Below, one piece after another: positions 4,101-9,983 of a stretch of DNA of 9,983 nucleotides. The notes beneath the pieces were generated by a model that saw only the letters and a list, made by a program, of their open reading frames with translations, did not search any database and was not told where the DNA came from. This stretch comes from an uncultured Acidimicrobiales bacterium (GTDB lineage: Bacteria > Actinomycetota > Acidimicrobiia > Acidimicrobiales > SZUA-35): NCBI GenBank assembly GCA_938028175.1, contig CALJAE010000107.1, positions 1 to 9,983 on the forward strand, written 5' to 3'. The position numbers were made by a program, and so were the translations under genes. Within the stretch, counting starts at the first letter, position 1. Each line of letters opens with the position of its first letter.

Positions 4101-5636
4101 ATGTTGGCTACTGTGGCTTCGGCCTCGCTGCGAGGCTATGACGGGCTAGCGGTAAATGTAGAAGTTCACGTCTCAAACGGATTGCCCGGCTACACAATTG
4201 TCGGGTTGCCTGATGCTACTTGTCGAGAGGCTCGTGATCGTGTTCGGGCAGCTATGTTGTCGAGTGGGCTCCACTGGCCGATGCGAAAGGTGACAATCAA
4301 CTTGGCCCCCGCCGGTGTTCGTAAACCTGGTGGTGCTCTGGACCTGGCAATAGCCCTTGGGTTGCTGGCAGCATCTGATCAGATTCCGGTTGAATCAATT
4401 GAAGGCCTAGGAGCGATCGGGGAGCTCGGCCTAGATGGTTCATTAAAACCTGTTCATGGAATGATGTGCATTGCATCTGCAGTCGAATCTGACTGCCTAG
4501 TGGTTCCTGCGACAGCAGCTGGTGAGGCAAGGGCTACTTACGGTAAGAAGTTGTTTCAAGCTGAGAACTTGGCGGAACTAGTTCAAGCACTAGTGGGCGA
4601 GGGGAAGCTGCGAAAGGTTGAGGCTGTAGAAAGAGCGTCAGGCAACGAAGACACTGAATCGCTCGACATGAGTCAGGTCTTAGATCAGCCACTGGCTCGG
4701 CTTGCTTTAGAGCTGTCAGCTGCCGGAGGCCACAACGTATTGATGGTCGGTGCACCCGGGGCGGGCAAGACAATGTTGGCTAAGCGCCTACCCTCGGTGC
4801 TTCCTGACCTGTCTTCGGATGAGTCGCTAATTGTTTCTAAAATTCACTCAGCTGCCGGGTATCGCAACTTTGATGGATCGCTGATAGTTCGTCCTCCGTT
4901 TAGAGCACCACATCATGGCGCCACTAAGGTTGGCTTGTTAGGTGGTGGTACCGGAGCAATGCGCCCAGGTGAGATCAGCGGGGCGCACGGCGGGGTCTTA
5001 TTCTTGGACGAATTGGGCGAGTACCCGCCGAGACACATTGAAGCGCTGAGAACTCCGCTGGAGGAGGGAGTCATTCGGGTAAGTAGGGCGAGTCGATCTC
5101 TCGAGCTACCAGCCGACTTTATCCTAGTCGCAGCCATGAACCCTTGCCCATGTGGTACTTCGAAGAATTGCAGGTGTTCAGATAGTTCTCGCCTCAGGTA
5201 CTCGCAACGTTTGTCAGGACCAGTTATGGATCGGTTCGATCTACGAATAGAACTGTCGCCTCCTGGCGCTGATTCACTATTTTCAAATGAAGTCGCTGAA
5301 AGTAGCGTTGCTATTCGTGATCGGGTTGTGGCTGCACGCAAGTTTGCAGTAGCTAGGGGAGTTCGAACAAATGCAAAGCTGGATTTCTCGATGTTGCAAA
5401 AGGTTACCTGCTTAAGTAGCAGCGCAGAGTCGATGTTGCGTGAAGCAGTTGAAGACGGTTTGCTTTCGGCTCGTGGAGTTGCCGCAGTTACTCGTGTGGC
5501 TTTAACTGTTTCTGATATTGCAGCAGTAAAATCAGACAACACCCAGGGTTCGGTAACAGAACTATCAGAGTCTGATGTCGCAACAGCCCTTTCGCTTCGG
5601 TCTGAGCTTGGTCAAATGTTTGGAGAAAGGCCATGA
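4101..5636 (+). CDS. comM: ComM-type AAA+ ATPase (Mg chelatase-like, branch-migration helicase)
   Basis: ComM is a hexameric AAA+ motor that promotes branch migration during recombination of transformed DNA. The 511-aa product has the Lon-protease-like N-terminal domain (MLATVASASLRGYDG, then VEVHVSNGLPGYTIVGLPDA). The AAA+ core follows, with Walker A GAPGAGKT (217-224), Walker B VLFLDELGE (299-307, D303-E304) and the sensor region ILVAAMNPCPCG. A four-cysteine cluster (C349, C351, C357, C359) follows, as in YifB/ComM proteins, then SGPVMDRFDLRIEL with the likely arginine finger. The C-terminal Mg-chelatase helical domain holds LSARGVAAVTRVALTVSDI. The length is normal. The frame is open back to a TTG at 4017, but ATG 4101 has GGAG six bases upstream and matches the family N-terminus. 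It overlaps dprA by 4 bp. Confidence 0.96.
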   Translation: MLATVASASLRGYDGLAVNVEVHVSNGLPGYTIVGLPDATCREARDRVRAAMLSSGLHWPMRKVTINLAPAGVRKPGGALDLAIALGLLAASDQIPVESIEGLGAIGELGLDGSLKPVHGMMCIASAVESDCLVVPATAAGEARATYGKKLFQAENLAELVQALVGEGKLRKVEAVERASGNEDTESLDMSQVLDQPLARLALELSAAGGHNVLMVGAPGAGKTMLAKRLPSVLPDLSSDESLIVSKIHSAAGYRNFDGSLIVRPPFRAPHHGATKVGLLGGGTGAMRPGEISGAHGGVLFLDELGEYPPRHIEALRTPLEEGVIRVSRASRSLELPADFILVAAMNPCPCGTSKNCRCSDSSRLRYSQRLSGPVMDRFDLRIELSPPGADSLFSNEVAESSVAIRDRVVAARKFAVARGVRTNAKLDFSMLQKVTCLSSSAESMLREAVEDGLLSARGVAAVTRVALTVSDIAAVKSDNTQGSVTELSESDVATALSLRSELGQMFGERP

Positions 5637-6736
5637 CTATCGATGATCAAACCTTGGCGCTCGTAGTTCTGGCTTCGCTAGATGGGGCTGGCCCGGCAAG
5701 ACTGAAATGGCTTCTTGATTCGTCTGACAGCCCGACTCAAGCTTTGGAGCTTCTCCGTAACAAGAGACTCAAGAATCGGCCGGCACCACAGGGGTTAAAT
5801 TCTGAGCTTGTCGAAAAGTGGTCTAACCAGTCTCGACGGATATCCGAAGGCAAAGTAGTCGAACGATTGGTCAGAGACCAGATGACTGTGTTGACGCCTT
5901 CTGCAGATTGTTGGCCGATCCCATCTGATGACCCGGATCCACCAGTCCTATTATTTGCTCGGGGTGACCTTGCAGCCTTGACCCAGCCTAAGGTAGCCAT
6001 TGTTGGCACAAGGCGCTGTTCCTCAGTCGGGCGAAAATTTGCTCGACAGGTCGGCGCTGAACTGTCAGGTCTAGGAATCTCAGTCGTAAGCGGACTAGCC
6101 CTCGGTATTGATAGGGAAGCCCATATAGGGGCCTTGGTTTCTAAGGGATCTAAGCCCATTGCTGTTCTGGGAACCGGTGTTGACGTTTGTTATCCGAGAA
6201 GAAACCAGAGTCTATTCGACGAACTTCTAGCCAAGGGTCTAGTAATCAGTGAGCTGCCTCCGGGGACTAAGCCACGTCGTTGGCAGTTCCCGGCACGTAA
6301 CCGCATAATCGCAGGGATTGCCGATGCCACAATCGTGGTTGAATCGCACCTTTCAGGTGGCTCTTTGCTGACAGCAGATGAATCAGTTGAGCGAGGAAAA
6401 CCTGTACTGGCTGTACCGGGCTCGGTTTTAAGTCCTGCAGCTGCCGGTACAAATCAACTACTTAGAGATGGCGCAGAACTCTGTCTGGATGTCGACTCCG
6501 TGGTCGAGACGGTTTATGGATTTGGAGTGCCGAGCAAACCAAAAGAATCACGAGGAGACGATAAGGGGAGCCCCCTGGTTGAACTGATTTTGTCGGAAGC
6601 TCGTTCAGGTTCTGGAACTTTGACGACTGTGATGTCAGCTTGGAAAGGTCCCAGCGATGAAGTATTCACCGAAGTCCAGAAGTTAGCGGCCTCCCGAGAA
6701 ATCTCGATAAATGGCGAGAGGCTCGGCGTGCTGTAA
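5633..6736 (+). CDS. dprA: DNA-processing protein DprA
   Basis: DprA binds incoming single-stranded DNA and loads RecA during natural transformation. The 367-aa protein has an N-terminal helical (SAM-like) region and the Rossmann-like DprA core. Visible core motifs are VAIVGTRRCSSVGR (121-134), SVVSGLALGID (150-160), AVLGTGVDVCYPRRN (177-191), FPARNRIIAGIADATIVVES (219-238), SGGSLLTA (241-248), AVPGSV and GTNQLLRDGA (272-281). The C-terminal ~60 residues look like the winged-helix domain present in many members (LVELILSEARSG...LQKLAASREI-type spacing). The ATG lies in the comM stop (ATGA) with a GGAGAAAGG Shine-Dalgarno in the comM end, so the two are translationally coupled. The comM-dprA pair without comEA or comEC nearby is usual and does not prove competence; both also occur in bacteria not known to transform. 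Confidence 0.97.
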   Translation: MTIDDQTLALVVLASLDGAGPARLKWLLDSSDSPTQALELLRNKRLKNRPAPQGLNSELVEKWSNQSRRISEGKVVERLVRDQMTVLTPSADCWPIPSDDPDPPVLLFARGDLAALTQPKVAIVGTRRCSSVGRKFARQVGAELSGLGISVVSGLALGIDREAHIGALVSKGSKPIAVLGTGVDVCYPRRNQSLFDELLAKGLVISELPPGTKPRRWQFPARNRIIAGIADATIVVESHLSGGSLLTADESVERGKPVLAVPGSVLSPAAAGTNQLLRDGAELCLDVDSVVETVYGFGVPSKPKESRGDDKGSPLVELILSEARSGSGTLTTVMSAWKGPSDEVFTEVQKLAASREISINGERLGVL

Positions 6737-6778
6737 CTGATTAACTGTCTTAGTCTCACCCGCAGTAAGAGGCTGATC

Positions 6779-6790
6779 TAGACTGGTCCC
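6779..6790 (+). promoter_or_regulatory. -10 element for leaderless whiG-type sigma gene
   Basis: TAGACT (6779-6784) fits TANNNT and ends exactly six bases before the ATG at 6791. The nearest purine-rich stretch (AGAGG, 6768-6772) is 18 bases upstream, too far for a Shine-Dalgarno. No clear -35 is visible; TCACCC is at the 17-bp distance. The site supports the long form of the sigma protein. Confidence 0.42.
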
Positions 6791-7777
6791 ATGAATTCGG
6801 CAAAAGATCGTTATTTAGATGCACTTGGCTTTGAGAAAACAGCCTCGACTGACACGACGGATAGTCCTAATAGACCCCATAGAAATAGATCAAAAGGCCC
6901 TCACACGAACTGGCGAAGTACCGACGGTAAATGGGAACGAAGAATTGACTTAGTTGAAACTTCGGATGATATTGAAATTATAGACTTGGCGGAACCAGTG
7001 GCGAGAACTGACACAAAAGCGGACATGACAGAAACCTGGAAGGCTTTTAAAGCAACTGAGGGCCAAGCAGAGAGAGATGAACTTATTGTCTTCTACTCTC
7101 CATTGGTCAAGTACGTTGCGTCAAGAGTCGCTGCTGGTCTTCCTCAGAATGTGGATCATGCAGACTTAGTTTCATACGGAATGTTTGGTTTGATCGACGC
7201 AATTAGGAAGTTCGATCTAGAGCGCGGCTACAAGTTTGAGACTTATGCAATTTCCCGAATCAAGGGAGCGATCTTGGACGAGCTGCGAAGCGTAGACTGG
7301 ATTCCTCGTTCTATTCGCTCTAAAGCAAAGTCAGTCGAAAAGGCAATGACTAAGTTGGAAGCGAAGCTTCATCGAAGCCCAACAGACGATGAAATTGCCG
7401 CTGAGATGAAGCTCTCAATTCCTCAGCTAAACAACCTCTACACCAAGATCTCTTCCCTAGGTCTAGTAGCTCTAGACGAGATGTTGAGCTTCTCAGGTGG
7501 CGAGAACCTAACATATGGAGACACTTTGGCTGACCGTGAAGACGGTCCGGGCGATGTTTACGAGAATCTTGAGACACGTCAGGTGCTAGCTTCTGCGATT
7601 AACTCGATGAGTGAGCGAGAAAGAGTTGTTCTAACCCTTTATTACTACGAGGGTCTCACACTTGCTGACATCGGCGATGTTCTTGGAGTGACTGAGTCTC
7701 GAGTTTGTCAGATCCACACCAAAGCAGTGCTTCAACTCCGCTCAAAGATGGCTTCTGAGATGCGAGAAGTTGCTTAA
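6791..7777 (+). CDS. whiG: WhiG/FliA-family sigma factor (sigma-28 group)
   Basis: This is an alternative sigma factor of the FliA/WhiG group. Region 2 is clear: LVKYVASRVAAGLPQNVDHADLVSYG (105-130), then GLIDAIRKFDLERGYKFETYA (133-153, the core-binding and -10 recognition helix). Region 3 is WIPRSIRSKAKSVEKAM. Region 4 holds the helix-turn-helix for the -35, YYYEGLTLADIGDVLGVTESRVCQIH (284-309). The 328-aa length is about 50 more than Streptomyces WhiG as I recall it. The excess is a polar N-terminal extension of about 78 residues that I cannot assign. ATG 7025 (M79) would give a 250-aa core form, but the ATG at 6791 has the -10 match. Placement beside dprA and before rpsB-tsf-pyrH resembles the whiG locus of actinobacteria. 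Its regulon (motility or development) cannot be inferred here; no anti-sigma gene adjoins. Confidence 0.9.
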   Translation: MNSAKDRYLDALGFEKTASTDTTDSPNRPHRNRSKGPHTNWRSTDGKWERRIDLVETSDDIEIIDLAEPVARTDTKADMTETWKAFKATEGQAERDELIVFYSPLVKYVASRVAAGLPQNVDHADLVSYGMFGLIDAIRKFDLERGYKFETYAISRIKGAILDELRSVDWIPRSIRSKAKSVEKAMTKLEAKLHRSPTDDEIAAEMKLSIPQLNNLYTKISSLGLVALDEMLSFSGGENLTYGDTLADREDGPGDVYENLETRQVLASAINSMSERERVVLTLYYYEGLTLADIGDVLGVTESRVCQIHTKAVLQLRSKMASEMREVA

Positions 7778-7798
7778 TAGCTACAACTACGACAATCT

Positions 7799-7807
7799 TG
7801 GTATAAC
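7799..7807 (+). promoter_or_regulatory. Extended -10 promoter of rpsB-tsf-pyrH
   Basis: TGG followed by TATAAC (7802-7807) gives a TGN-extended -10 with five of six matches. It lies 22 bp after the sigma-factor stop and would start a leader of about 120 bases before rpsB. There is no good -35, which is acceptable for extended -10 promoters. Confidence 0.5.
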
Positions 7808-7830
7808 GCTGCGGTCACGATAGGCTAGCT

Positions 7831-7915
7831 TCGGCTCAGAAATGCTGAGTTGGTGGCTTGCCCATCTATTGTTGTCTCGACCTAATCCACGGTCTCGCTT
7901 GCGAGCTCGGTCGAG
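7831..7915 (+). promoter_or_regulatory. Structured 5' leader of rpsB, candidate S2 autoregulatory RNA
   Basis: Two nested elements lie between the promoter and the start of rpsB. The first is a 9-bp stem with wobbles, TCGGCTCAG (7831-7839) with CTGAGTTGG (7845-7853), including a perfect CTCAG/CTGAG core and a five-base loop. The second is a perfect 7-bp stem CTCGACC (7876-7882) with GGTCGAG (7909-7915), enclosing a CTCG/CGAG hairpin (7894-7905). The Shine-Dalgarno follows 10 bases later. S2-controlled rpsB leaders are known in other bacteria; whether this one binds S2 is inference. A chance fold is possible. Confidence 0.4.
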
Positions 7916-7924
7916 CACTTAACC

Positions 7925-7931
7925 GGAGGAG
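7925..7931 (+). promoter_or_regulatory. Strong Shine-Dalgarno of rpsB that decides the start
   Basis: GGAGGAG (7925-7931) is followed by TATC and ATG at 7936. This fixes the start of rpsB, even though the reading frame is open back to a TTG at 7858. Confidence 0.85.
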
Positions 7932-7935
7932 TATC

Positions 7936-8814
7936 ATGACCGCAGTTGTCACGATGAAACAAATGTTAGAAGCGGGAGTCCATTTCGGACATCAGACTCG
8001 CCGCTGGAACCCAAAGATGAAGCGCTTTATACATGGCGAGCATAAGGGTGTTTACATTATCGACCTTGAGGAAACTCTTCGTCGTATCGAAACCGCATAT
8101 ACCTTCATTCGAGACACCGTCTCTGAAGGTGGCACAGTTCTGTTTGTTGGAACAAAGAAACAAGCTCAAGAACCAATCAAGCGTTACGCTCAGTCTGTCG
8201 GCATGCCATATGTTGACCAGCGTTGGCTTGGTGGAATGATCACTAACTACAAGACCATCTCTAAGAGAGTCTCTAAGTTAATCGAATACGAACGTATGCG
8301 TGATACAGGTGAGTTCGAGAAGATGCCTAAGAAAGAAGCTCTTCAGTACACCAGAGAGCTCGACAAGCTAGATCGAAACATTGGTGGTATCAAGGCAATG
8401 GCCAAGGCTCCAAGTGCTTTGTTCGTTCTCGATACAATTTCTGAGGGCATCGCTGTGACCGAAGCTCGTAAGCTTGGTATTCCAGTTGTAGCTGTCGTAG
8501 ACACCAACTGTGATCCAGATCTCATTACTTACCCAATCCCAGGTAACGATGACGCAATCCGTTCAGCTGAACTAATGACAAGAGTCATTGCAGAAGCTGT
8601 TGCCGAAGGCAAGATGATCCACGCTAAGAAGACTGGAGCGCCAACAGGTGCAGCACCAGTAGAGCGCACAGCAGAAGAAAAAGCGGAACATGCAGCTGCT
8701 CAAACAGCTGCTGCTGCCCAAGCTGCTGCTGCCCAAGCAGAGCGAGATGCCAACATAGCGGCGGCTGAAAAGCCAGCTGAAGCTGCTCCAGAAGCCTCTG
8801 GTGAAGCTAGCTAG
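7936..8814 (+). CDS. rpsB: 30S ribosomal protein S2 with Ala-rich C-terminal tail
   Basis: S2 joins late in 30S assembly and is needed for S1 binding where S1 is present. The 292-aa protein starts MTAVVTMKQMLEAGVHFGHQ, followed by TRRWNPKMKRFIHGEHKGVYIIDLEET, the coiled-coil domain (about 100-150) and LFVLDTISEGIAVTEARKLGIPVVAVVDTNCDPD (162-195), all canonical. After AEGKMI (about 233-238) there is an Ala/Glu/Gln-rich tail to residue 292. E. coli S2 is about 240 aa, so the tail is an addition; similar tails occur in actinobacterial S2. The tail DNA holds an exact 15-bp tandem duplication. It is followed by tsf after 33 bp, the near-universal rpsB-tsf pair. Confidence 0.98.
   Translation: MTAVVTMKQMLEAGVHFGHQTRRWNPKMKRFIHGEHKGVYIIDLEETLRRIETAYTFIRDTVSEGGTVLFVGTKKQAQEPIKRYAQSVGMPYVDQRWLGGMITNYKTISKRVSKLIEYERMRDTGEFEKMPKKEALQYTRELDKLDRNIGGIKAMAKAPSALFVLDTISEGIAVTEARKLGIPVVAVVDTNCDPDLITYPIPGNDDAIRSAELMTRVIAEAVAEGKMIHAKKTGAPTGAAPVERTAEEKAEHAAAQTAAAAQAAAAQAERDANIAAAEKPAEAAPEASGEAS
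8707..8736 (+). repeat. 15-bp exact tandem duplication inside the rpsB tail
   Basis: The unit GCTGCTGCTGCCCAA occurs twice back to back (8707-8721 and 8722-8736), encoding AAAAQ twice. It keeps the frame and lies in the low-complexity tail, so copy number could vary between strains. Confidence 0.85.
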
Positions 8815-8847
8815 TTCAAACTATCTAACAATTTCAAGGAGAATATA

Positions 8848-9615
8848 GTGTCACAAGTAACTGCAAAGCAGGTTCAAGAGCTGCGCCAAGCAACTGGTGC
8901 AGGAATGATGGATGCCAAGAAGGCGCTTACCGCAGCAGACGGCGATTTCGATGCAGCTGTACAAGCATTGCGAGAAAAGGGTCTAGCGAAGGCTGCTGGA
9001 CGAACCGACAGAGAAAACGCTGAAGGTCTCATCGCTATAGCTAAGAATGACTCAGCTGCCGCTCTAGTCCAGCTAAAGTGCGAAACCGATTTCGCCGCTA
9101 AGTCTGACTCATTTATCGAGTTTGCTAAGTCATTGGCTGACGATGTTCTAGCTAACGGAGCTGATGCAATCAATGCACGCAAAGCTGAGCTTGAAGATCT
9201 ACAGATCACAATCAAAGAAAACATCGAAGTCGGTACTGTCGAAACAGTTGATGGCGAATTCAATGCTTACCTCCATGGTGGTGGAAGAATCGGTGTTCTT
9301 CTACAGTCTGAAGGCGTGGACGCAGAAGTGCTTCACGAAGTAGCCCTTCACTGTGCATTTGCTAAGCCTCGCTATCTAACTCGAGAAGAAGTTCCAGCAG
9401 AAGATATCGAAAAGGAGCGTGCAGCGTTCTTGGATATCACTAAGGCAGAAGGTAAGCCTGAGCAAGCTTGGGACAAGATTGTCGAAGGTCGAGTTAACTC
9501 TTGGCTAGCAGAATCAGTACTTCTAGAGCAGGGTGTCTTTGGCGAAAAAGAGACTGTTGCTCAGAAGATTGGCTCAGGAAAAATAACTAAGCTTGTAATG
9601 GCTTCAATCGGCTAA
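8848..9615 (+). CDS. tsf: Elongation factor Ts
   Basis: EF-Ts is the guanine nucleotide exchange factor for EF-Tu. The 255-aa product has the N-terminal UBA-like domain MSQVTAKQVQELRQATGAGM with MMDAKKAL, which docks on EF-Tu, then the exchange-critical segment CETDFAAKSDSF (78-89, TDF being the residues that disturb the EF-Tu Mg site). The core dimerisation-like repeats include YLHGGGRIGVLLQ. The length is slightly shorter than the ~280 aa of E. coli. The GTG start is supported by AAGGAG (8836-8841), six bases upstream. It is between rpsB and pyrH as in most bacteria and is probably transcribed from the rpsB promoter. Confidence 0.98.
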   Translation: MSQVTAKQVQELRQATGAGMMDAKKALTAADGDFDAAVQALREKGLAKAAGRTDRENAEGLIAIAKNDSAAALVQLKCETDFAAKSDSFIEFAKSLADDVLANGADAINARKAELEDLQITIKENIEVGTVETVDGEFNAYLHGGGRIGVLLQSEGVDAEVLHEVALHCAFAKPRYLTREEVPAEDIEKERAAFLDITKAEGKPEQAWDKIVEGRVNSWLAESVLLEQGVFGEKETVAQKIGSGKITKLVMASIG

Positions 9616-9648
9616 GGTGACGTAGAGTCGCAGCCCGGAAGGTACCCA

Positions 9649-9983
9649 ATGACCGAAACCCCAAGGAAAGAACCAAAGTGGAAGCGAATCTTGCTGAAAC
9701 TTTCTGGTGAGGCATTTGCGGGGGACAAAGGTTTTGGTATCGACGCCAAGTCAATCGAACACATCGTTGACGATGTAATCGAAGCTGTTGAAACCTATGA
9801 CGTCGAAGTAGCCATCGCAGTTGGTGGTGGAAACTTCTGGCGAGGTATGGCCGGTGCCGAGGGTGGAATTGACCGTGCACAGTCTGACTACATGGGCATG
9901 CTGGCAATCGTTATGAACGCTCTCGCTCTACAAGACTTCTTCGAGCAAAAGGGTGTCTATACAAGAGTTCAAACTGCGATCCG
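9649..9983 (+). CDS. pyrH: Uridylate (UMP) kinase PyrH, N-terminal part cut by window end
   Basis: PyrH phosphorylates UMP to UDP in pyrimidine nucleotide synthesis. The first 111 residues are present. They show the amino-acid-kinase start WKRILLKLSGEAFAGDKGFGID (11-32), AVGGGNFWRG (58-67) for the phosphate-binding loop, and DYMGMLAIVMNALALQDFFE (80-99). Bacterial UMP kinases are about 240 aa, so roughly half is missing beyond the right edge. The ATG at 9649 has GGAAGG (9637-9642) six bases upstream. It lies 33 bp after tsf in the standard rpsB-tsf-pyrH order. Confidence 0.96.
   Translation, partial: MTETPRKEPKWKRILLKLSGEAFAGDKGFGIDAKSIEHIVDDVIEAVETYDVEVAIAVGGGNFWRGMAGAEGGIDRAQSDYMGMLAIVMNALALQDFFEQKGVYTRVQTAI

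Noticed and set aside
4913..5542. 209-aa open frame on the minus strand inside comM
   Set aside because: It is antisense to the conserved AAA+ core of comM, has a Ser/Ala/Arg-rich composition typical of an antisense frame, and shows no recognisable motif or start signal.
6741..6772. TCTTA...TAAGA inverted repeat between dprA and the sigma gene as a terminator
   Set aside because: Only a 5-bp stem with a 13-base loop and no T-run; not convincing.
7858..7935. Upstream in-frame extension of rpsB from TTG 7858
   Set aside because: The ATG at 7936 has a GGAGGAG Shine-Dalgarno and the family N-terminus; the upstream part overlaps the structured leader.
1..9983. CRISPR arrays, tRNA or rRNA genes, insertion sequences, phage genes
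   Set aside because: No regularly spaced repeats, cloverleaf-like segments, transposase or phage-like reading frames were seen on either strand.

Overview
The window is a housekeeping segment of a bacterial chromosome, most likely from an actinobacterium and, by protein character, probably an Acidimicrobiia-like lineage. The reasons are the gene order rpsP-khpA-rimM-trmD-rplS-yraN-comM-dprA-(whiG-type sigma)-rpsB-tsf-pyrH, which resembles the actinobacterial arrangement with a WhiG-family sigma gene beside rpsB-tsf-pyrH, and the Ala/Glu-rich tails on S16 and S2. Base composition looks moderate by eye (not computed), unlike the high GC of soil Streptomyces, so a streamlined aquatic relative is a reasonable guess. 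The lineage call is an inference.

Layout. (1) 2-160: C-terminal end of a probable short-chain dehydrogenase/reductase that enters from the left edge. (2) 288-2784: an rpsP operon for ribosome assembly and tRNA modification: S16, the KH RNA-binding protein KhpA (overlaps the rpsP stop by one base), RimM, TrmD and L19. (3) 2840-3959: yraN (+), then two very small, translationally overlapping minus-strand genes (a 69-aa Cys/His putative metal-binding protein and a 36-aa single-helix membrane peptide), then a divergent lipoprotein cytochrome c (+). Only 24 bp separate the divergent start codons. (4) 4101-6736: comM and dprA, which overlap by 4 bp and handle incoming single-stranded DNA and recombination. 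(5) 6791-7777: a WhiG/FliA-type sigma factor with a long N-terminal extension. (6) 7936 to the right edge: rpsB, preceded by an extended -10 promoter and a structured leader, then tsf and pyrH, which is cut by the window end.

The genes fall into two initiation styles. rpsP, khpA, comM, dprA, rpsB, tsf and pyrH have recognisable Shine-Dalgarno sequences. trmD, yraN, the cytochrome gene and whiG have none, and instead carry a TA-rich -10-like hexamer 6-7 nt before the ATG, as expected for leaderless mRNAs. The genes often found between rplS and yraN in actinobacteria (lepB, rnhB and a small DUF2469-type gene) are absent.

No gene-free stretch exceeds 300 bases; the longest are 7778-7935 (promoter and leader of rpsB), 3960-4100 (comM upstream region with a TGATCA dyad) and 161-287 (rpsP promoter). 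I saw no tRNA, rRNA, CRISPR, insertion sequence or prophage. I see no clearly new multi-gene system. The best candidates for a second look are the tiny minus-strand gene pair with its divergent promoter, and the rpsB leader.
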